Part shown: positions 24,545 to 32,576 of the stretch, one piece after another
Numbering within the stretch: position 1 is the stretch's first letter
Layout of the letters: each line of letters starts with the position of its first letter
Assembly (NCBI RefSeq): GCF_023544465.1
Contig: NZ_JALPVL010000014.1
Span: 248,001-312,000, forward strand
Origin: Paractinoplanes maris
Lineage (GTDB): Bacteria; Actinomycetota; Actinomycetes; Mycobacteriales; Micromonosporaceae
Reading direction: 5' to 3'
Length of the DNA: 64,000 bases
The notes under the pieces: model-generated
What the model saw: the letters and a program-made list of their open reading frames with translations, nothing else
Told to the model about the DNA's origin: nothing
Database searches by the model: none
Program-made: the position numbers and the translations under genes

Positions 24545-26200
24545 ATGCCGCACGCATCGTCGTTGACTGAACTGATCGGCCGGTACCTGCCGCCGGCCAC
24601 CGAGGCGTGCCCGGTCTTCACCGAGGACTCCCTGTTCGAGCCGATCATCGACGGCGTCACCTACTTCACCGAGCTGGCCCAGCACATGGAAGCGCTCGGG
24701 CCCGGCGACGCCGTCTACATCGCCAGCTATCAGGCCGACCCGCAGCTCGACCTCACCGGGCGCGTCGCCGGCGAGGCCGGCTATCGGCCGTTCACCGATG
24801 TGCTCGCCGAGAAGGCCGCGGGCGGCACCGACGTACGGATCGTGCTCAGCGCGGCCGAGTTCTCCGGTGGCGTGCCGTGGCTGCCGATCGGGCCGTTCCG
24901 GGCCAACACCCTGGCCGCGCGGGTGATCCGGGCCTGGAAGCCGTCGACCCTCGACGTCGTGGCGCAGCCACTGGAGGACCGGGTGCTGCTCGACTGGTCC
25001 GGCCCGGTGCTGGGCTCCAACCACCAGAAACTCGTGGTGTTCAGCCACGGCGGAGTGCTCACCGCGTACGTCGGGGGTCTTGATCTCTCGCCCAGCCGCT
25101 TCGATCACTCGCCGCACCGTCGTCTCAAGCTCGGAGCCCACCGCTGGGGCTGGCACGACGCGGCCGCGCGTCTGCACGGCCCGGCAGCCGTACGGGTCTG
25201 GGAGACGTTCCGGTTCCGCTGGCAGAACACCGCCGCCCTGCCGCCCCGGCGCATCGCGACGAACCTGCCGCCGGAGTATTTCCACCTGCCCAGCGGCAAG
25301 CTGACCGAGCTCAACCCCCTGAACCCGCCGCGCGACCTGCCTCCGGTGCCGGCGCAGCCGGAGCATCCCGCGGCCGGGACAGCGGTGCAGGTTGTGCGCT
25401 CCTATCGGCCGTGGTCGCTCTATCGCCACCGCGGGTTGCGCCGGATGCGCCCGGCCAACGTCGTGCGGGCCGGCATCCAGGAGATCTACCGCTCGATGAT
25501 CACGGCGATCAACGCGGCCGAGCGCTACATCTATCTCGAGGACCAGTACTTCCACGAGTCGCCCGGCGGCGACCCGCGATTCCAGCTCTACGGCCAGTTG
25601 CGCGCGGCCGCCCGGCGCGGCGTCAAGATCATTCTGATCGGGTCGGGACGACGGGACCCCGCCGACGGCGGTGACAGCACGGTCCACCCGGTGATCACCC
25701 GTGACCTGCGGTGGCGGGTGCTGGCCCGGCTGCCGGTCGCCGCCCGGCGCAACGTGGTCATGTACCGCGTCGACAACCTGACCGTCCACACCAAGCTGAT
25801 GCTCATCGACGACGTCTTCGCCAGCATCGGCTCGGCCAACTTCTTCAGCCGCTCGATGGTCGGCACCGACAGCGAGATCACGTCCACCCTCGTCACGACC
25901 GGCCCGCTGGTCCGCGATCTGCGGGTCAAGCTGTGGGCCGAGCATCTGCGCACACCCGTGGACGATCAAGTCACCCCGGCCATCACCGATCTGGACACGG
26001 CGCTGGGCATCTGGCGGCGGGAGTGGCTGCCGGCGGGCCATCCGCCGCACACGTGGCGCCGGGCCGGGGTGCCGGCCGGGTTCGTGCCGGCGGAGTGGGC
26101 CCTGACCCCGGCCCGCTATTCCGCCGCGGTGTGGCGCCGCGAGACGAGGGGACGGCGTCCCCACGATGACGCGGCGCGGCGTGGCCCCGGCGGCGCCTGA
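24545..26200 (+). CDS. Phospholipase D-like protein with one degenerate HKD motif
   Basis: 551 residues, in the size range of bacterial PLD/cardiolipin-synthase-like proteins. The first HKD motif is NHQKLVVFSHG (His160, Lys162), where the usual Asp is replaced by Ser. The second, HTKLMLID, is complete (His415, Lys417, Asp422) and is followed by GSANFFSRSMVGTDSEI. There is no signal peptide or membrane segment. In this superfamily the two motifs form one active site with the two histidines. Both His/Lys pairs are kept, so activity is plausible. The substrate (phospholipid or nucleic acid) is unknown. Confidence 0.85.
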   Translation: MPHASSLTELIGRYLPPATEACPVFTEDSLFEPIIDGVTYFTELAQHMEALGPGDAVYIASYQADPQLDLTGRVAGEAGYRPFTDVLAEKAAGGTDVRIVLSAAEFSGGVPWLPIGPFRANTLAARVIRAWKPSTLDVVAQPLEDRVLLDWSGPVLGSNHQKLVVFSHGGVLTAYVGGLDLSPSRFDHSPHRRLKLGAHRWGWHDAAARLHGPAAVRVWETFRFRWQNTAALPPRRIATNLPPEYFHLPSGKLTELNPLNPPRDLPPVPAQPEHPAAGTAVQVVRSYRPWSLYRHRGLRRMRPANVVRAGIQEIYRSMITAINAAERYIYLEDQYFHESPGGDPRFQLYGQLRAAARRGVKIILIGSGRRDPADGGDSTVHPVITRDLRWRVLARLPVAARRNVVMYRVDNLTVHTKLMLIDDVFASIGSANFFSRSMVGTDSEITSTLVTTGPLVRDLRVKLWAEHLRTPVDDQVTPAITDLDTALGIWRREWLPAGHPPHTWRRAGVPAGFVPAEWALTPARYSAAVWRRETRGRRPHDDAARRGPGGA

Positions 26201-26226
26201 AACCTGGACTTCGCTTCGATACCGCG

Positions 26227-26413
26227 TGCCCGGCGGGACAGGCCTCCAACGCGCAGGACAACCCCGGCCTCGCCCCGATCCCCCATGATCAGCGGGACAG
26301 GCCTCGACGCGCCTGACAACCCGGCACCTCCCCGATTCCGCGTGATCAGCGGGACAGGCCTCGACGCGCCTGACAACCCGGCACCGCCCCGGTTCCGCGT
26401 GATCAGCGGGGCC
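26227..26413. repeat. 57-bp tandem repeat between convergent genes
   Basis: Units beginning TGATCAGCGGGACAGGCCTC start at 26286 and 26343, and a partial third begins at 26400, all with an exact 57-bp period. A diverged copy precedes them from about 26227. Each unit contains TGATCA and a CGACGCGCCTGACAACCCGG segment. The array fills the gap between the 3' ends of the phospholipase-D-like and TRIC genes. Confidence 0.9.
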
Positions 26414-26417
26414 GGCC

Positions 26418-27080
26418 TCAGACCGCGCCGCGCTTCGGATGCCGCGGGGTCAGCGCGCGCTGCTCGGGGAAGGTCCAGCCGAAGCGGATCGCGGCCAGAC
26501 GTACGGTCGTGGTCACGACGACGCCGACCAGGCCGGCGACGGGAATCGGTGTGCCCAGCTCGGCCAGCAGGATGAAGGTGCCAGCCCCCGCTCCGGCGGC
26601 GACGGCGTAGAGGGCGCCGACGTGCAGGAAGGAGATCGGCCGGTTGAGAAGGACGTCCCGCAGCATGCCGCCGCCGATGGCGGCGATGACCCCGACGACC
26701 AGCGCCCCGGTCGCGCCGGCGCCCAGCGACAGCGCCTTCGAGGCCCCGATCGCGCCGAACAGTCCCATGACGACCGCGTCGAGCACGGTGATCAGCCAGT
26801 CCGCGCGCGCCAGCACCGGTTGCAGCACCATGCCCAGGATCGCTGAGGCGCCGGCCACCAGCAGATACCAGTTCATCCAGATCACCACGGGCGGCTGGTT
26901 GAGCACGATGTCGCGCAGCAGGCTGCCGCCGAGCGCGACGGCGAGCCCGATCACGATGACGCCGAGCACGTCGATGCGGCGATGTCTCTCCCCGGCGGCG
27001 AACAGGGCACCCTGAAGGCCCCCCAGTCCCGCCGCGACCAACTCGATCCAGAGCGCCACCTGGAACGGCGTGATGGACAT
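26418..27080 (-). CDS. TRIC/UPF0126-family cation channel
   Basis: 220 residues from ATG at 27080, with GAAGGGTG upstream. It shows the family's two-fold repeat: FAAGERHRRIDVLGVIVIGL then GGSLLRDIVLNQPP in the first half, and KALSLGAGATGALVVGVIA then GGGMLRDVLLNRP in the second. Seven membrane segments are predicted. Bacterial TRIC homologues form trimeric potassium-permeable channels. It is 87 bases downstream of the alpha/beta hydrolase gene on the same strand. Confidence 0.9.
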   Translation of the reverse strand: MSITPFQVALWIELVAAGLGGLQGALFAAGERHRRIDVLGVIVIGLAVALGGSLLRDIVLNQPPVVIWMNWYLLVAGASAILGMVLQPVLARADWLITVLDAVVMGLFGAIGASKALSLGAGATGALVVGVIAAIGGGMLRDVLLNRPISFLHVGALYAVAAGAGAGTFILLAELGTPIPVAGLVGVVVTTTVRLAAIRFGWTFPEQRALTPRHPKRGAV

Positions 27081-27167
27081 GCGTTCACCCTTCGGCCGGG
27101 CTGGTGGCCGGCTCGGCTGGTGCGAGCCGGCCCGGGGTGACGTTGCCGCCAAGGCGTGTTCGAGAGA

Positions 27168-27878
27168 TCAGCGAGTGCCGCTGCCGGCGTTCTGGGCGGC
27201 GGTCACGATGACGTCGGCGACAACCCCGGCCTGGGTCAGGAAGAGGGCGTGGCCGGCCGGGACGTTGGTGATCCGGGCGCCGATGCGCTCGGCCATGTGC
27301 TGCAGCATCGCCTGGTCGAACGCCTTGTCGTCGGTCGCGATGACGGCCCAGCTCGGCTTGTCGCGCCAGGCCGCGTTCTTCACCGCCGTCGCGAACACCG
27401 CCATGTTGATCGGCACCTGCGAGTCCCGCAGGAAGGCGGCATCGGCGTCGCCGGCGTCGGCGGCGAAGCCGGCCTGGAACTTCTCGCCGTTGAGGAAGCC
27501 GAACCCGTCCTCGCCGACGTCGATGACGAAGTCGGGAGTCGCGGCGAAGCCCTCGTACTGCTGGGCGGTGGTCTCGCCGGCGTCGGGGGCCAGCGCCGAC
27601 ACGTAGACCAGCCCGGCGACCTGGGGGTGCACGCCCGCCTCGGTGATGACCGTGCCACCCCAGGAGTGCGCGACCAGGATGGCCGGGCCGTCCTGCCGGT
27701 CGAGCACCCGGGTGGTCGCCGCGACGTCGTCCTCCAGTGAGGTGAGCGGGTTCTGAACGATCGACACCCGGTAGCCCCGCGCGGTCAGCTTGTCGTACAC
27801 GCCGCGCCACCCCGAACCGTCGGCGAACGCACCGTGCACCAGCACGACATTCTTGATCTCTTGACGGGTGCTGCTCAT
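27168..27878 (-). CDS. Alpha/beta hydrolase
   Basis: 236 residues from ATG at 27878, with GGAAG upstream. The fold is VVLVHGAFADGSGWRGVYDK, the nucleophile elbow VAHSWGGTVITE (Ser72), the acid candidates in IATDDKAF (about 183-184) and His210 in PAGHALFL. This matches the short EstC-like/haloperoxidase-like cytoplasmic hydrolases. The divergent neighbour is a GntR regulator, and two TGTGCAATAT-type palindromes lie between them, so the pair is probably co-regulated. The substrate is unknown. Confidence 0.88.
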   Translation of the reverse strand: MSSTRQEIKNVVLVHGAFADGSGWRGVYDKLTARGYRVSIVQNPLTSLEDDVAATTRVLDRQDGPAILVAHSWGGTVITEAGVHPQVAGLVYVSALAPDAGETTAQQYEGFAATPDFVIDVGEDGFGFLNGEKFQAGFAADAGDADAAFLRDSQVPINMAVFATAVKNAAWRDKPSWAVIATDDKAFDQAMLQHMAERIGARITNVPAGHALFLTQAGVVADVIVTAAQNAGSGTR

Positions 27879-27909
27879 GGGTTTCTTCCCTCCGTCGTCA
27901 CCATCTGCT

Positions 27910-27931
27910 GATGTGCAATATATTGCACATC
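27910..27931. promoter_or_regulatory. Perfect 22-bp palindromic operator
   Basis: A perfect palindrome whose half-site is GATGTGCAATA, in the intergenic space 32 bases upstream of the hydrolase start. Size and symmetry fit a GntR/FadR-type dimer site. A second, imperfect copy overlaps the regulator start, which suggests that the GntR protein controls both genes. Confidence 0.7.
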
Positions 27932-27978
27932 GGTGGTGCCGACAAGGCTCGGATCGGTTTGTGCAAGGACGAACATTG

Positions 27979-27996
27979 TGTGCAATATGGTGCATG
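27979..27996. promoter_or_regulatory. Second operator copy overlapping the GntR start codon
   Basis: TGTGCAATATGGTGCATG matches the left half of the 27910-27931 palindrome exactly and the right half partly. Its last three bases are the ATG proposed as the regulator start, so binding would block initiation. This points to autoregulation. Confidence 0.55.
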
Positions 27997-28650
27997 CCGA
28001 TTCCCGCGGGCGAGCCTGGCGTAGGCCGATCACTGCTTCGCGACGACGTCTACCGGCGCCTTCGCGATGCCATCGTCGACGGCACCTTCCAGCCCGGCGA
28101 GCAGCTCAAGGACGGCGACCTCGCGGAATGGCTCGGCGTGAGCCGCACACCCGTGCGCGAGGCTCTGTTGCGCCTCGGCGGGAGCGGACTGGTGGTGGCT
28201 CAGCCCGGCCGGTCGACGAAGGTCAGTGTGATCGACGCGCGCGCGGTGCGGGATGCTCGCGACGTCATCGCCTCGATGCACGAGCTGGTCGCCCGCCAGA
28301 TGACGGGCCGGCTCCGCGAGGACGACATCCGCCGCATGCGCGCCGCCAATCGCCGCTTCGACGAGGCGGTGACCGCCGGTGACGTCGGCGCGGCCCTGGA
28401 CGCCGACGAGGAGATCCACCGGATCCCGGTCGCCGCGCTGGGCAATCAGGCTGTCACGGCCGTGCTCGATCAGTTCGACCCGCTCGTCCGCCGCGCTGAG
28501 CGGCTGCGCTTCAGCACGGACGGGCACGCGTCGGCCGAGCTGCACACGCGGCTGATCGACATGATGGCCGCCGGGGACGGACCGGGAGCCGCCTCGGTGG
28601 CGTTCGACATCTGGCACACCCTGCCGGCCGACGACGGCGCCGACAGCTAG
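27994..28650 (+). CDS. GntR-family regulator (FCD/FadR-type)
   Basis: 218 residues from ATG at 27994. The N-terminal winged helix is DDVYRRLRDAIVDGTFQPGE, then LAEWLGVSRTPVREALLRLG and LVVAQPGRSTKVSV. The C-terminal helical FCD domain follows, with the metal-ligand-like DEEIHRIPVAALGN and AELHTRLIDMMAAGD. The ligand is probably a small acid (family knowledge). It lies divergent from the hydrolase and its operators lie between them. No ribosome site is visible close to the ATG. An upstream in-frame start is possible but would read through both operators. Confidence 0.88.
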   Translation: MPIPAGEPGVGRSLLRDDVYRRLRDAIVDGTFQPGEQLKDGDLAEWLGVSRTPVREALLRLGGSGLVVAQPGRSTKVSVIDARAVRDARDVIASMHELVARQMTGRLREDDIRRMRAANRRFDEAVTAGDVGAALDADEEIHRIPVAALGNQAVTAVLDQFDPLVRRAERLRFSTDGHASAELHTRLIDMMAAGDGPGAASVAFDIWHTLPADDGADS

Positions 28651-28658
28651 CCCACAGG

Positions 28659-28697
28659 CCGGCCCGAGCCGGCTCGAGTCGAGCCGACGCGGGCCGG
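28659..28697. terminator. Nested palindrome, candidate bidirectional terminator
   Basis: CCGGCCCG (28659-28666) pairs with CGGGCCGG (28690-28697). Inside, CGGCTCGA and TCGAGCCG form a second perfect palindrome around 28678. It lies between the convergent GntR and GH79 genes, where a shared terminator is expected. There is no T-tract. Confidence 0.45.
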
Positions 28698-28716
28698 GTC
28701 GAGCCGGGCGGCCGGG

Positions 28717-30186
28717 TCAGCGATCCAAGGTGATGACCGCGGCCGAGCCCGCGGTCAGTTGCAGGGACAGGGCGCCGTTGCGGACCGGCGCCCGGGTGGG
28801 CCGGCCCGGGCGCAGGCGCCCGTCGCTGCCCACCGTGGCGCCCTGCACGGCCGTGTCGACGCCGGTGAGGCTGCTGCCGGTCATGGTGAGGACGCCGGCG
28901 GTGCGGTTGGCGCCGCCGACGGTGATCGACACGTCGACCGGGCCCGTCGCCGGGTCCTCCTTGCTGATCACGGCCAGACGCAGCTTGCCGTCGTCACCTC
29001 GTACGGCATAGGCAGTGAGATTGCGGTCGGTGCTGAGGGTGACCGGCAGGAACCGGCCGCTGCCCAGTTGGCGGGCCATCCACAGGCCGTAGTAGATGGG
29101 CATCACCCGGTAGATCTGCGCCAGCTCCCCGGCTTTGCCGGCCGCGCAGATCGGCGTGTAGAGCTGCCATTTGCCGTTCCAGATGGGCTGGTCGCAGACA
29201 CCCAGGCCGCCGTGGAAGTTGAGTCCGGCCACACCGGCCTGGCCGAGCTGGAGGCTGTAGTCAAGGGCCCACAGCGCGGAGCCGTGCTTGTTGCTGACGC
29301 CGTCGATGCCACCGCCCCAGGCCGAGTTCGTCTCGTCGAGACGCAGCGGCTTGCCGAGCTCCTTCGCGGTGTCGAGGTTGGGCGTGATGGAGCGCAGCTG
29401 GCTCGCGTACGTCTCGGGCGAGAGCAGCCGGGCCATGGTGCCGGTCGGGTCCATCGCGTACTGGTGCAGCATCACGAGGCCGAGCCGGGACTCGTCGCGG
29501 GCAAGGCTCGCCGCCCAGGCCGAGCTCGGCGAGGCGGCGTCCGGGCCGGCCAACGGGATCGACGGGCCGACCGCGGCCGCGCAGGCCTGGAAGTCCCGGC
29601 GGTAGTCGGCGTACGCGAACCCGGCGGGCCGGAATCCCTTGCCGACCCACTGATCCGGCTCGTTGCCGCACTCGGCGGCGACCAGCTTCGGGCCGAGCAC
29701 CTTGGTCATCACCCGCGCCTGGTCGGTGGCGTCGGCCGCGTCCCACCGGCCCAGGTTGATGCCGACCTCGGTCTTCCAGCCGGTCTCACCGAGGAACTCG
29801 TCGAGCCGCTCGATGTCCGACCGGGTCACCACGTGCTGCAGCCAGTCCGGCTGCGGGCTGGGCAGCGCCTCGCCCTCGCGCAGCCAGATGCCGTCGCGGT
29901 CCAGCGTGTTGCCGGAGATCCGGACGTTGCTGCGGCCGAGGGTCTTGAACAGCTGAGCCAGGTTGCCCTTGCGGGCGTCGAGGTTGCCGATGCCGAGCTC
30001 GCGCATCTCGAACGACAGGCCGACCAGGTCGGCCGGCAGCCGCCCGCCCGGATGAGCCAGGTCCACTGTGACCGAAGCCCCGGCGGCCGCGGTGGCCGCT
30101 CCGGGTGTGGCGGACAGACCGATGGTGGCGAGCATCGCCAGGCCTAGGGCGGCGGCGCAGCCCGTGCGAAGAGTGCGGGTTCGCAT
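28717..30186 (-). CDS. Secreted GH79-like beta-glucuronidase
   Basis: 489 residues from ATG at 30186, which has AGGAG five bases upstream. Residues 1-35 are a signal peptide (TLRTGCAAALGLAMLATIGL). Residues 36-390 form the (beta/alpha)8 barrel: VDLAHPGGRLPADLVGLSFE, the acid/base Glu176 in AECGNEPDQW and the nucleophile Glu285 in RLDETNSAW. The C-terminal beta domain (from about 395) is of the GH79 type. GH79 enzymes release glucuronic acid or 4-O-methylglucuronic acid. Operator A lies upstream, shared with the divergent GH5 gene. The product would feed the uronate dehydrogenase pathway of this locus. Confidence 0.85.
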   Translation of the reverse strand: MRTRTLRTGCAAALGLAMLATIGLSATPGAATAAAGASVTVDLAHPGGRLPADLVGLSFEMRELGIGNLDARKGNLAQLFKTLGRSNVRISGNTLDRDGIWLREGEALPSPQPDWLQHVVTRSDIERLDEFLGETGWKTEVGINLGRWDAADATDQARVMTKVLGPKLVAAECGNEPDQWVGKGFRPAGFAYADYRRDFQACAAAVGPSIPLAGPDAASPSSAWAASLARDESRLGLVMLHQYAMDPTGTMARLLSPETYASQLRSITPNLDTAKELGKPLRLDETNSAWGGGIDGVSNKHGSALWALDYSLQLGQAGVAGLNFHGGLGVCDQPIWNGKWQLYTPICAAGKAGELAQIYRVMPIYYGLWMARQLGSGRFLPVTLSTDRNLTAYAVRGDDGKLRLAVISKEDPATGPVDVSITVGGANRTAGVLTMTGSSLTGVDTAVQGATVGSDGRLRPGRPTRAPVRNGALSLQLTAGSAAVITLDR

Positions 30187-30263
30187 GTCAACTCCTGAGG
30201 GCGAAACATCGATGATGGACAAAGTAACGCCCACGACGCGGATGCGAAACCCTCATCTGTCAT

Positions 30264-30283
30264 GCGTCCACATATGTGGACGC
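30264..30283. promoter_or_regulatory. Operator A of the uronate regulon
   Basis: GCGTCCACATATGTGGACGC is a perfect 20-bp palindrome in the divergent GH79/GH5 region. Its 18-bp core CGTCCACATATGTGGACG recurs, with two to three changes, before the ABC importer, the lyase-like gene and the BNR-propeller gene. It touches the upstream edge of the GH5 -35 element. The IclR regulator at 39153 is the likely binder (inference). Confidence 0.75.
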
Positions 30284-30286
30284 GTC

Positions 30287-30315
30287 TTGACGCTTCCGGG
30301 CGGCCTCCCTAACAT
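30287..30315 (+). promoter_or_regulatory. Sigma-70-type promoter of the GH5 gene
   Basis: TTGACG (30287-30292) and TAACAT (30310-30315) are separated by exactly 17 bases, close to the housekeeping consensus. Transcription would begin near 30322, about 40 bases before the GH5 start. Operator A ends three bases before the -35 element. Confidence 0.6.
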
Positions 30316-30327
30316 CGACCACCATCA

Positions 30328-30348
30328 TTGGTAAGAGTACTTTACTAA
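30328..30348. promoter_or_regulatory. Inverted repeat at the GH5 transcription start
   Basis: TTGGTAA and TTACTAA pair with one mismatch across a 7-base spacer, just downstream of the predicted transcription start of the GH5 gene. The position fits a repressor site separate from operator A, perhaps for catabolite or cellulose/xylan control. It is not seen before the other genes of the locus. Confidence 0.4.
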
Positions 30349-30362
30349 TCCCCGGGACGGAC

Positions 30363-31796
30363 ATGAAACGACCCAGAGTGCGTACTCAGATCGCCACCCT
30401 CGCCGCCGCCGGACTCGTCGGTGCCGGGCTCACCGTGTTCGCCGCCGGTGCCGACGCCGCGACCACCACCCACGAGGCCGAGTCGGCCACCGTCACGGCC
30501 GGCGTCGTCGAGTCCAACCACGCCGGCTTCACCGGCACCGGCTTCGTCAACACCGACAACGCGGTCGGCAGCTCCGTGCAGTGGTCCCCCCAGGCCGCCG
30601 CCGGAACCGCCACGTTGCGGTTCCGCTTCGCCAACGGCACCGCCGTCAACCGGCCGATGCGGATCACCGTCAACGGCACCGAAGTCAGCCCGGCGCTCAC
30701 CTTCCCGGGCACCGGCGCCTGGACGACCTGGCAGGACGCCACCGTCACGGCCACGCTGAAAGCCGGGGCCAACACCATCGTGGCCGCCTCGACCACCGCG
30801 ACCGGCGGCCCCAACCTCGACAGCCTGACCGTGATCGACCGTGCCACCGGCGGCGGCACCCCGGTCGCCGTCAACGGGCAGTTGCGCGTGTGCGGGGTCA
30901 AACTCTGCAACCAGTACGGCCGGCCGATCCAGCTGCGCGGGATGAGCACCCACGGCCTGCAGTGGTATCCGAACTGCGTCAACAACGCCTCGCTGGACGC
31001 CCTGGCCGGTGACTGGCAGGCCGACCACCTGCGGCTGTCGATGTATATCCAGGAGGGTGGCTACGAGACCAACCCGCGCCAGTTCACCGACCGCATGCAC
31101 GCCCTGATCGAGCAGGTCAGCGCGCGAGGGATGTACGTCATCGTCGACTGGCACCAGCTCACGCCGGGCGACCCCCACTACAACCTCGAGCGGGCCAGGA
31201 CGTTCTTCGCCGAGATCGCTCAGCGGCACGGCAGCAAGCCCAACATCCTCTACGACGTGGCCAACGAGCCCAACGGCACGCCGTGGTCGCGAATCAAGAC
31301 GTACCACGAGGCGATCATCCCGACGATCCGCGCGGCCGACCCGGACGCGGTCATCCTGCTCGGCACGCACGGCTGGGGCTCGCTGGGCGTCTCCGACGGC
31401 GGCAGCGAGGCCGACGTCATCAACAACCCGGTCAACGCCACCAACATCATGTACACGTTCCACTTCTACGCCGGTTCGCACGGCACCGAATACCTGAACA
31501 CGTTGTCCCGCGCGGCCGACCGGATCCCGGTGTTCGTCACCGAGTTCGGCACCCAGACGGCGTCCGGCGACGGGGCGAACAACTTCACCCGCTCCCAGCA
31601 GTACCTGGATCTGATGGCCCAGAAGAAGATCAGCTGGACCAACTGGAACTACTCCGACGACAGCCGGTCGGGCGCGGTGTTCAATTCCGGCACCTGCCCG
31701 GGTGGTCCCTTCGCCGGGACGTCGCGCCTGAAGCCGGCCGGCGTCTGGATCCGCGACCACCTCAAGAGCCCGGCCGACGCCTTCCCCACCGCCTGA
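30363..31796 (+). CDS. Secreted CBM35/6-GH5 glycanase
   Basis: 477 residues. A signal peptide (1-33) is followed by a CBM6/35-like module (about 34-165: HEAESATVTAGVVESNHAGF to GGPNLDSLTVID). A short linker leads to a GH5 catalytic domain starting VNGQLRVCGVKLCNQYGRPI. Acid/base Glu302 lies in DVANEPNGTP, the GH5 His/Tyr pair in FHFYAGSHG, and nucleophile Glu394 in VFVTEFGTQT. It looks like a subfamily-2-type endoglucanase. CBM35 modules can bind uronic acids, which would fit the locus. It is expressed from its own promoter, next to operator A. Confidence 0.9.
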   Translation: MKRPRVRTQIATLAAAGLVGAGLTVFAAGADAATTTHEAESATVTAGVVESNHAGFTGTGFVNTDNAVGSSVQWSPQAAAGTATLRFRFANGTAVNRPMRITVNGTEVSPALTFPGTGAWTTWQDATVTATLKAGANTIVAASTTATGGPNLDSLTVIDRATGGGTPVAVNGQLRVCGVKLCNQYGRPIQLRGMSTHGLQWYPNCVNNASLDALAGDWQADHLRLSMYIQEGGYETNPRQFTDRMHALIEQVSARGMYVIVDWHQLTPGDPHYNLERARTFFAEIAQRHGSKPNILYDVANEPNGTPWSRIKTYHEAIIPTIRAADPDAVILLGTHGWGSLGVSDGGSEADVINNPVNATNIMYTFHFYAGSHGTEYLNTLSRAADRIPVFVTEFGTQTASGDGANNFTRSQQYLDLMAQKKISWTNWNYSDDSRSGAVFNSGTCPGGPFAGTSRLKPAGVWIRDHLKSPADAFPTA

Positions 31797-31802
31797 CCGG
31801 GC

Positions 31803-32576
31803 TCACCGCCTCCCGCGCCCTGGTTCGCCAGGGCGCGGGAGCACCGCGCGGAGGGTCGCGGCGTCGGTCCGCACCTGCGCCGGGTCGTCGCCCGGCACGA
31901 ACTCCAGACTCGCGAACCGGTCCCCCGGCGCCTCGGCGGCCACCGCGAGCCAGGCCGCCCACCGATCGCGATGCGCGGCCAGCGGCAGCCGGCTGCGATC
32001 CGGGTTCCACGCGAAGACATGCAGGTTGGCCAGGTCCGGCAGCAGGGCCCGCAGATCTCCGGCATTCTCGTCCGGGGACCGCTCCGGTTGCGGCTGCCAC
32101 AGGCTGCGGACGCCCGCGCCCCGCACGTCGTCGAGCAGCGCCGCCGTCGACATCCGGGTGTCGGTCAGCGTGTCGCGGTGGTACTCGAGCACGATGCCGA
32201 TGTCCCCCGCCAGACCGGCCAGCCGCAGCGCGTCGTCGCGCACCCGGGCCCGGTAGGCCGCGCCGGCACTCGCACTGCCCTGGCGTCCGGCCCAGACCCG
32301 GATGGCCGGCGCCCCGAGCCGGATGGCCGTCGCCACCACGGCTTCCTGGTCGTCGCTGTGCCCGAGCCGGTAGTAGGAGCCGTAGGCGGAGACCTCGAGC
32401 CCGGCCCGCGTGGTCAGCGCCGCGACCCGCGCCGCGGCGTCCAGGTCGCCGTGCGGCACGTGGATGTCACCACCCCACTCCACCGCGGCGAGCCCGGCAT
32501 CGGCGGCGATCGCCACCACCTCCTCCGGGGTCAGGTGGCGCAGGGTCACCGAGAGCAGACCGGGCCGTACGGTCAC
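31803..32576 (-). CDS. Sugar phosphate isomerase/epimerase-like TIM-barrel protein
   Basis: 257 residues from GTG at 32576, overlapping the upstream gene stop by four bases (GTGA). The AP-endonuclease-2/xylose-isomerase-like barrel is visible: SVTLRHLTPEEVVAIAADAG, AAVEWGGDIHVPHGD, IRVWAGRQGS, GIVLEYHRDTLTD and HVFAWNPDRSRLPL. It is the last gene of the seven-gene operon that starts with the ABC binding protein, so it probably isomerises an uronate intermediate or lactone (inference). Its 3' end contains the terminator hairpin of the convergent GH5 gene. Confidence 0.8.
   Translation of the reverse strand: MTVRPGLLSVTLRHLTPEEVVAIAADAGLAAVEWGGDIHVPHGDLDAAARVAALTTRAGLEVSAYGSYYRLGHSDDQEAVVATAIRLGAPAIRVWAGRQGSASAGAAYRARVRDDALRLAGLAGDIGIVLEYHRDTLTDTRMSTAALLDDVRGAGVRSLWQPQPERSPDENAGDLRALLPDLANLHVFAWNPDRSRLPLAAHRDRWAAWLAVAAEAPGDRFASLEFVPGDDPAQVRTDAATLRAVLPRPGEPGRGRR
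31811..31840. terminator. 13-bp hairpin with TTCG loop
   Basis: TCCCGCGCCCTGG and its exact complement enclose a TTCG tetraloop, one of the most stable hairpin types. It begins 15 bases after the GH5 stop codon and lies inside the last codons of the convergent isomerase-like gene. It probably terminates GH5 transcription and may also end the leftward operon. Confidence 0.7.

Noticed and set aside
24143..26164. 673-codon leftward frame opposite the phospholipase-D-like gene.
   Set aside because: Its product has no domain, is rich in Arg, Gly and Pro, and overlaps a gene with intact HKD motifs. It is a GC-bias shadow.
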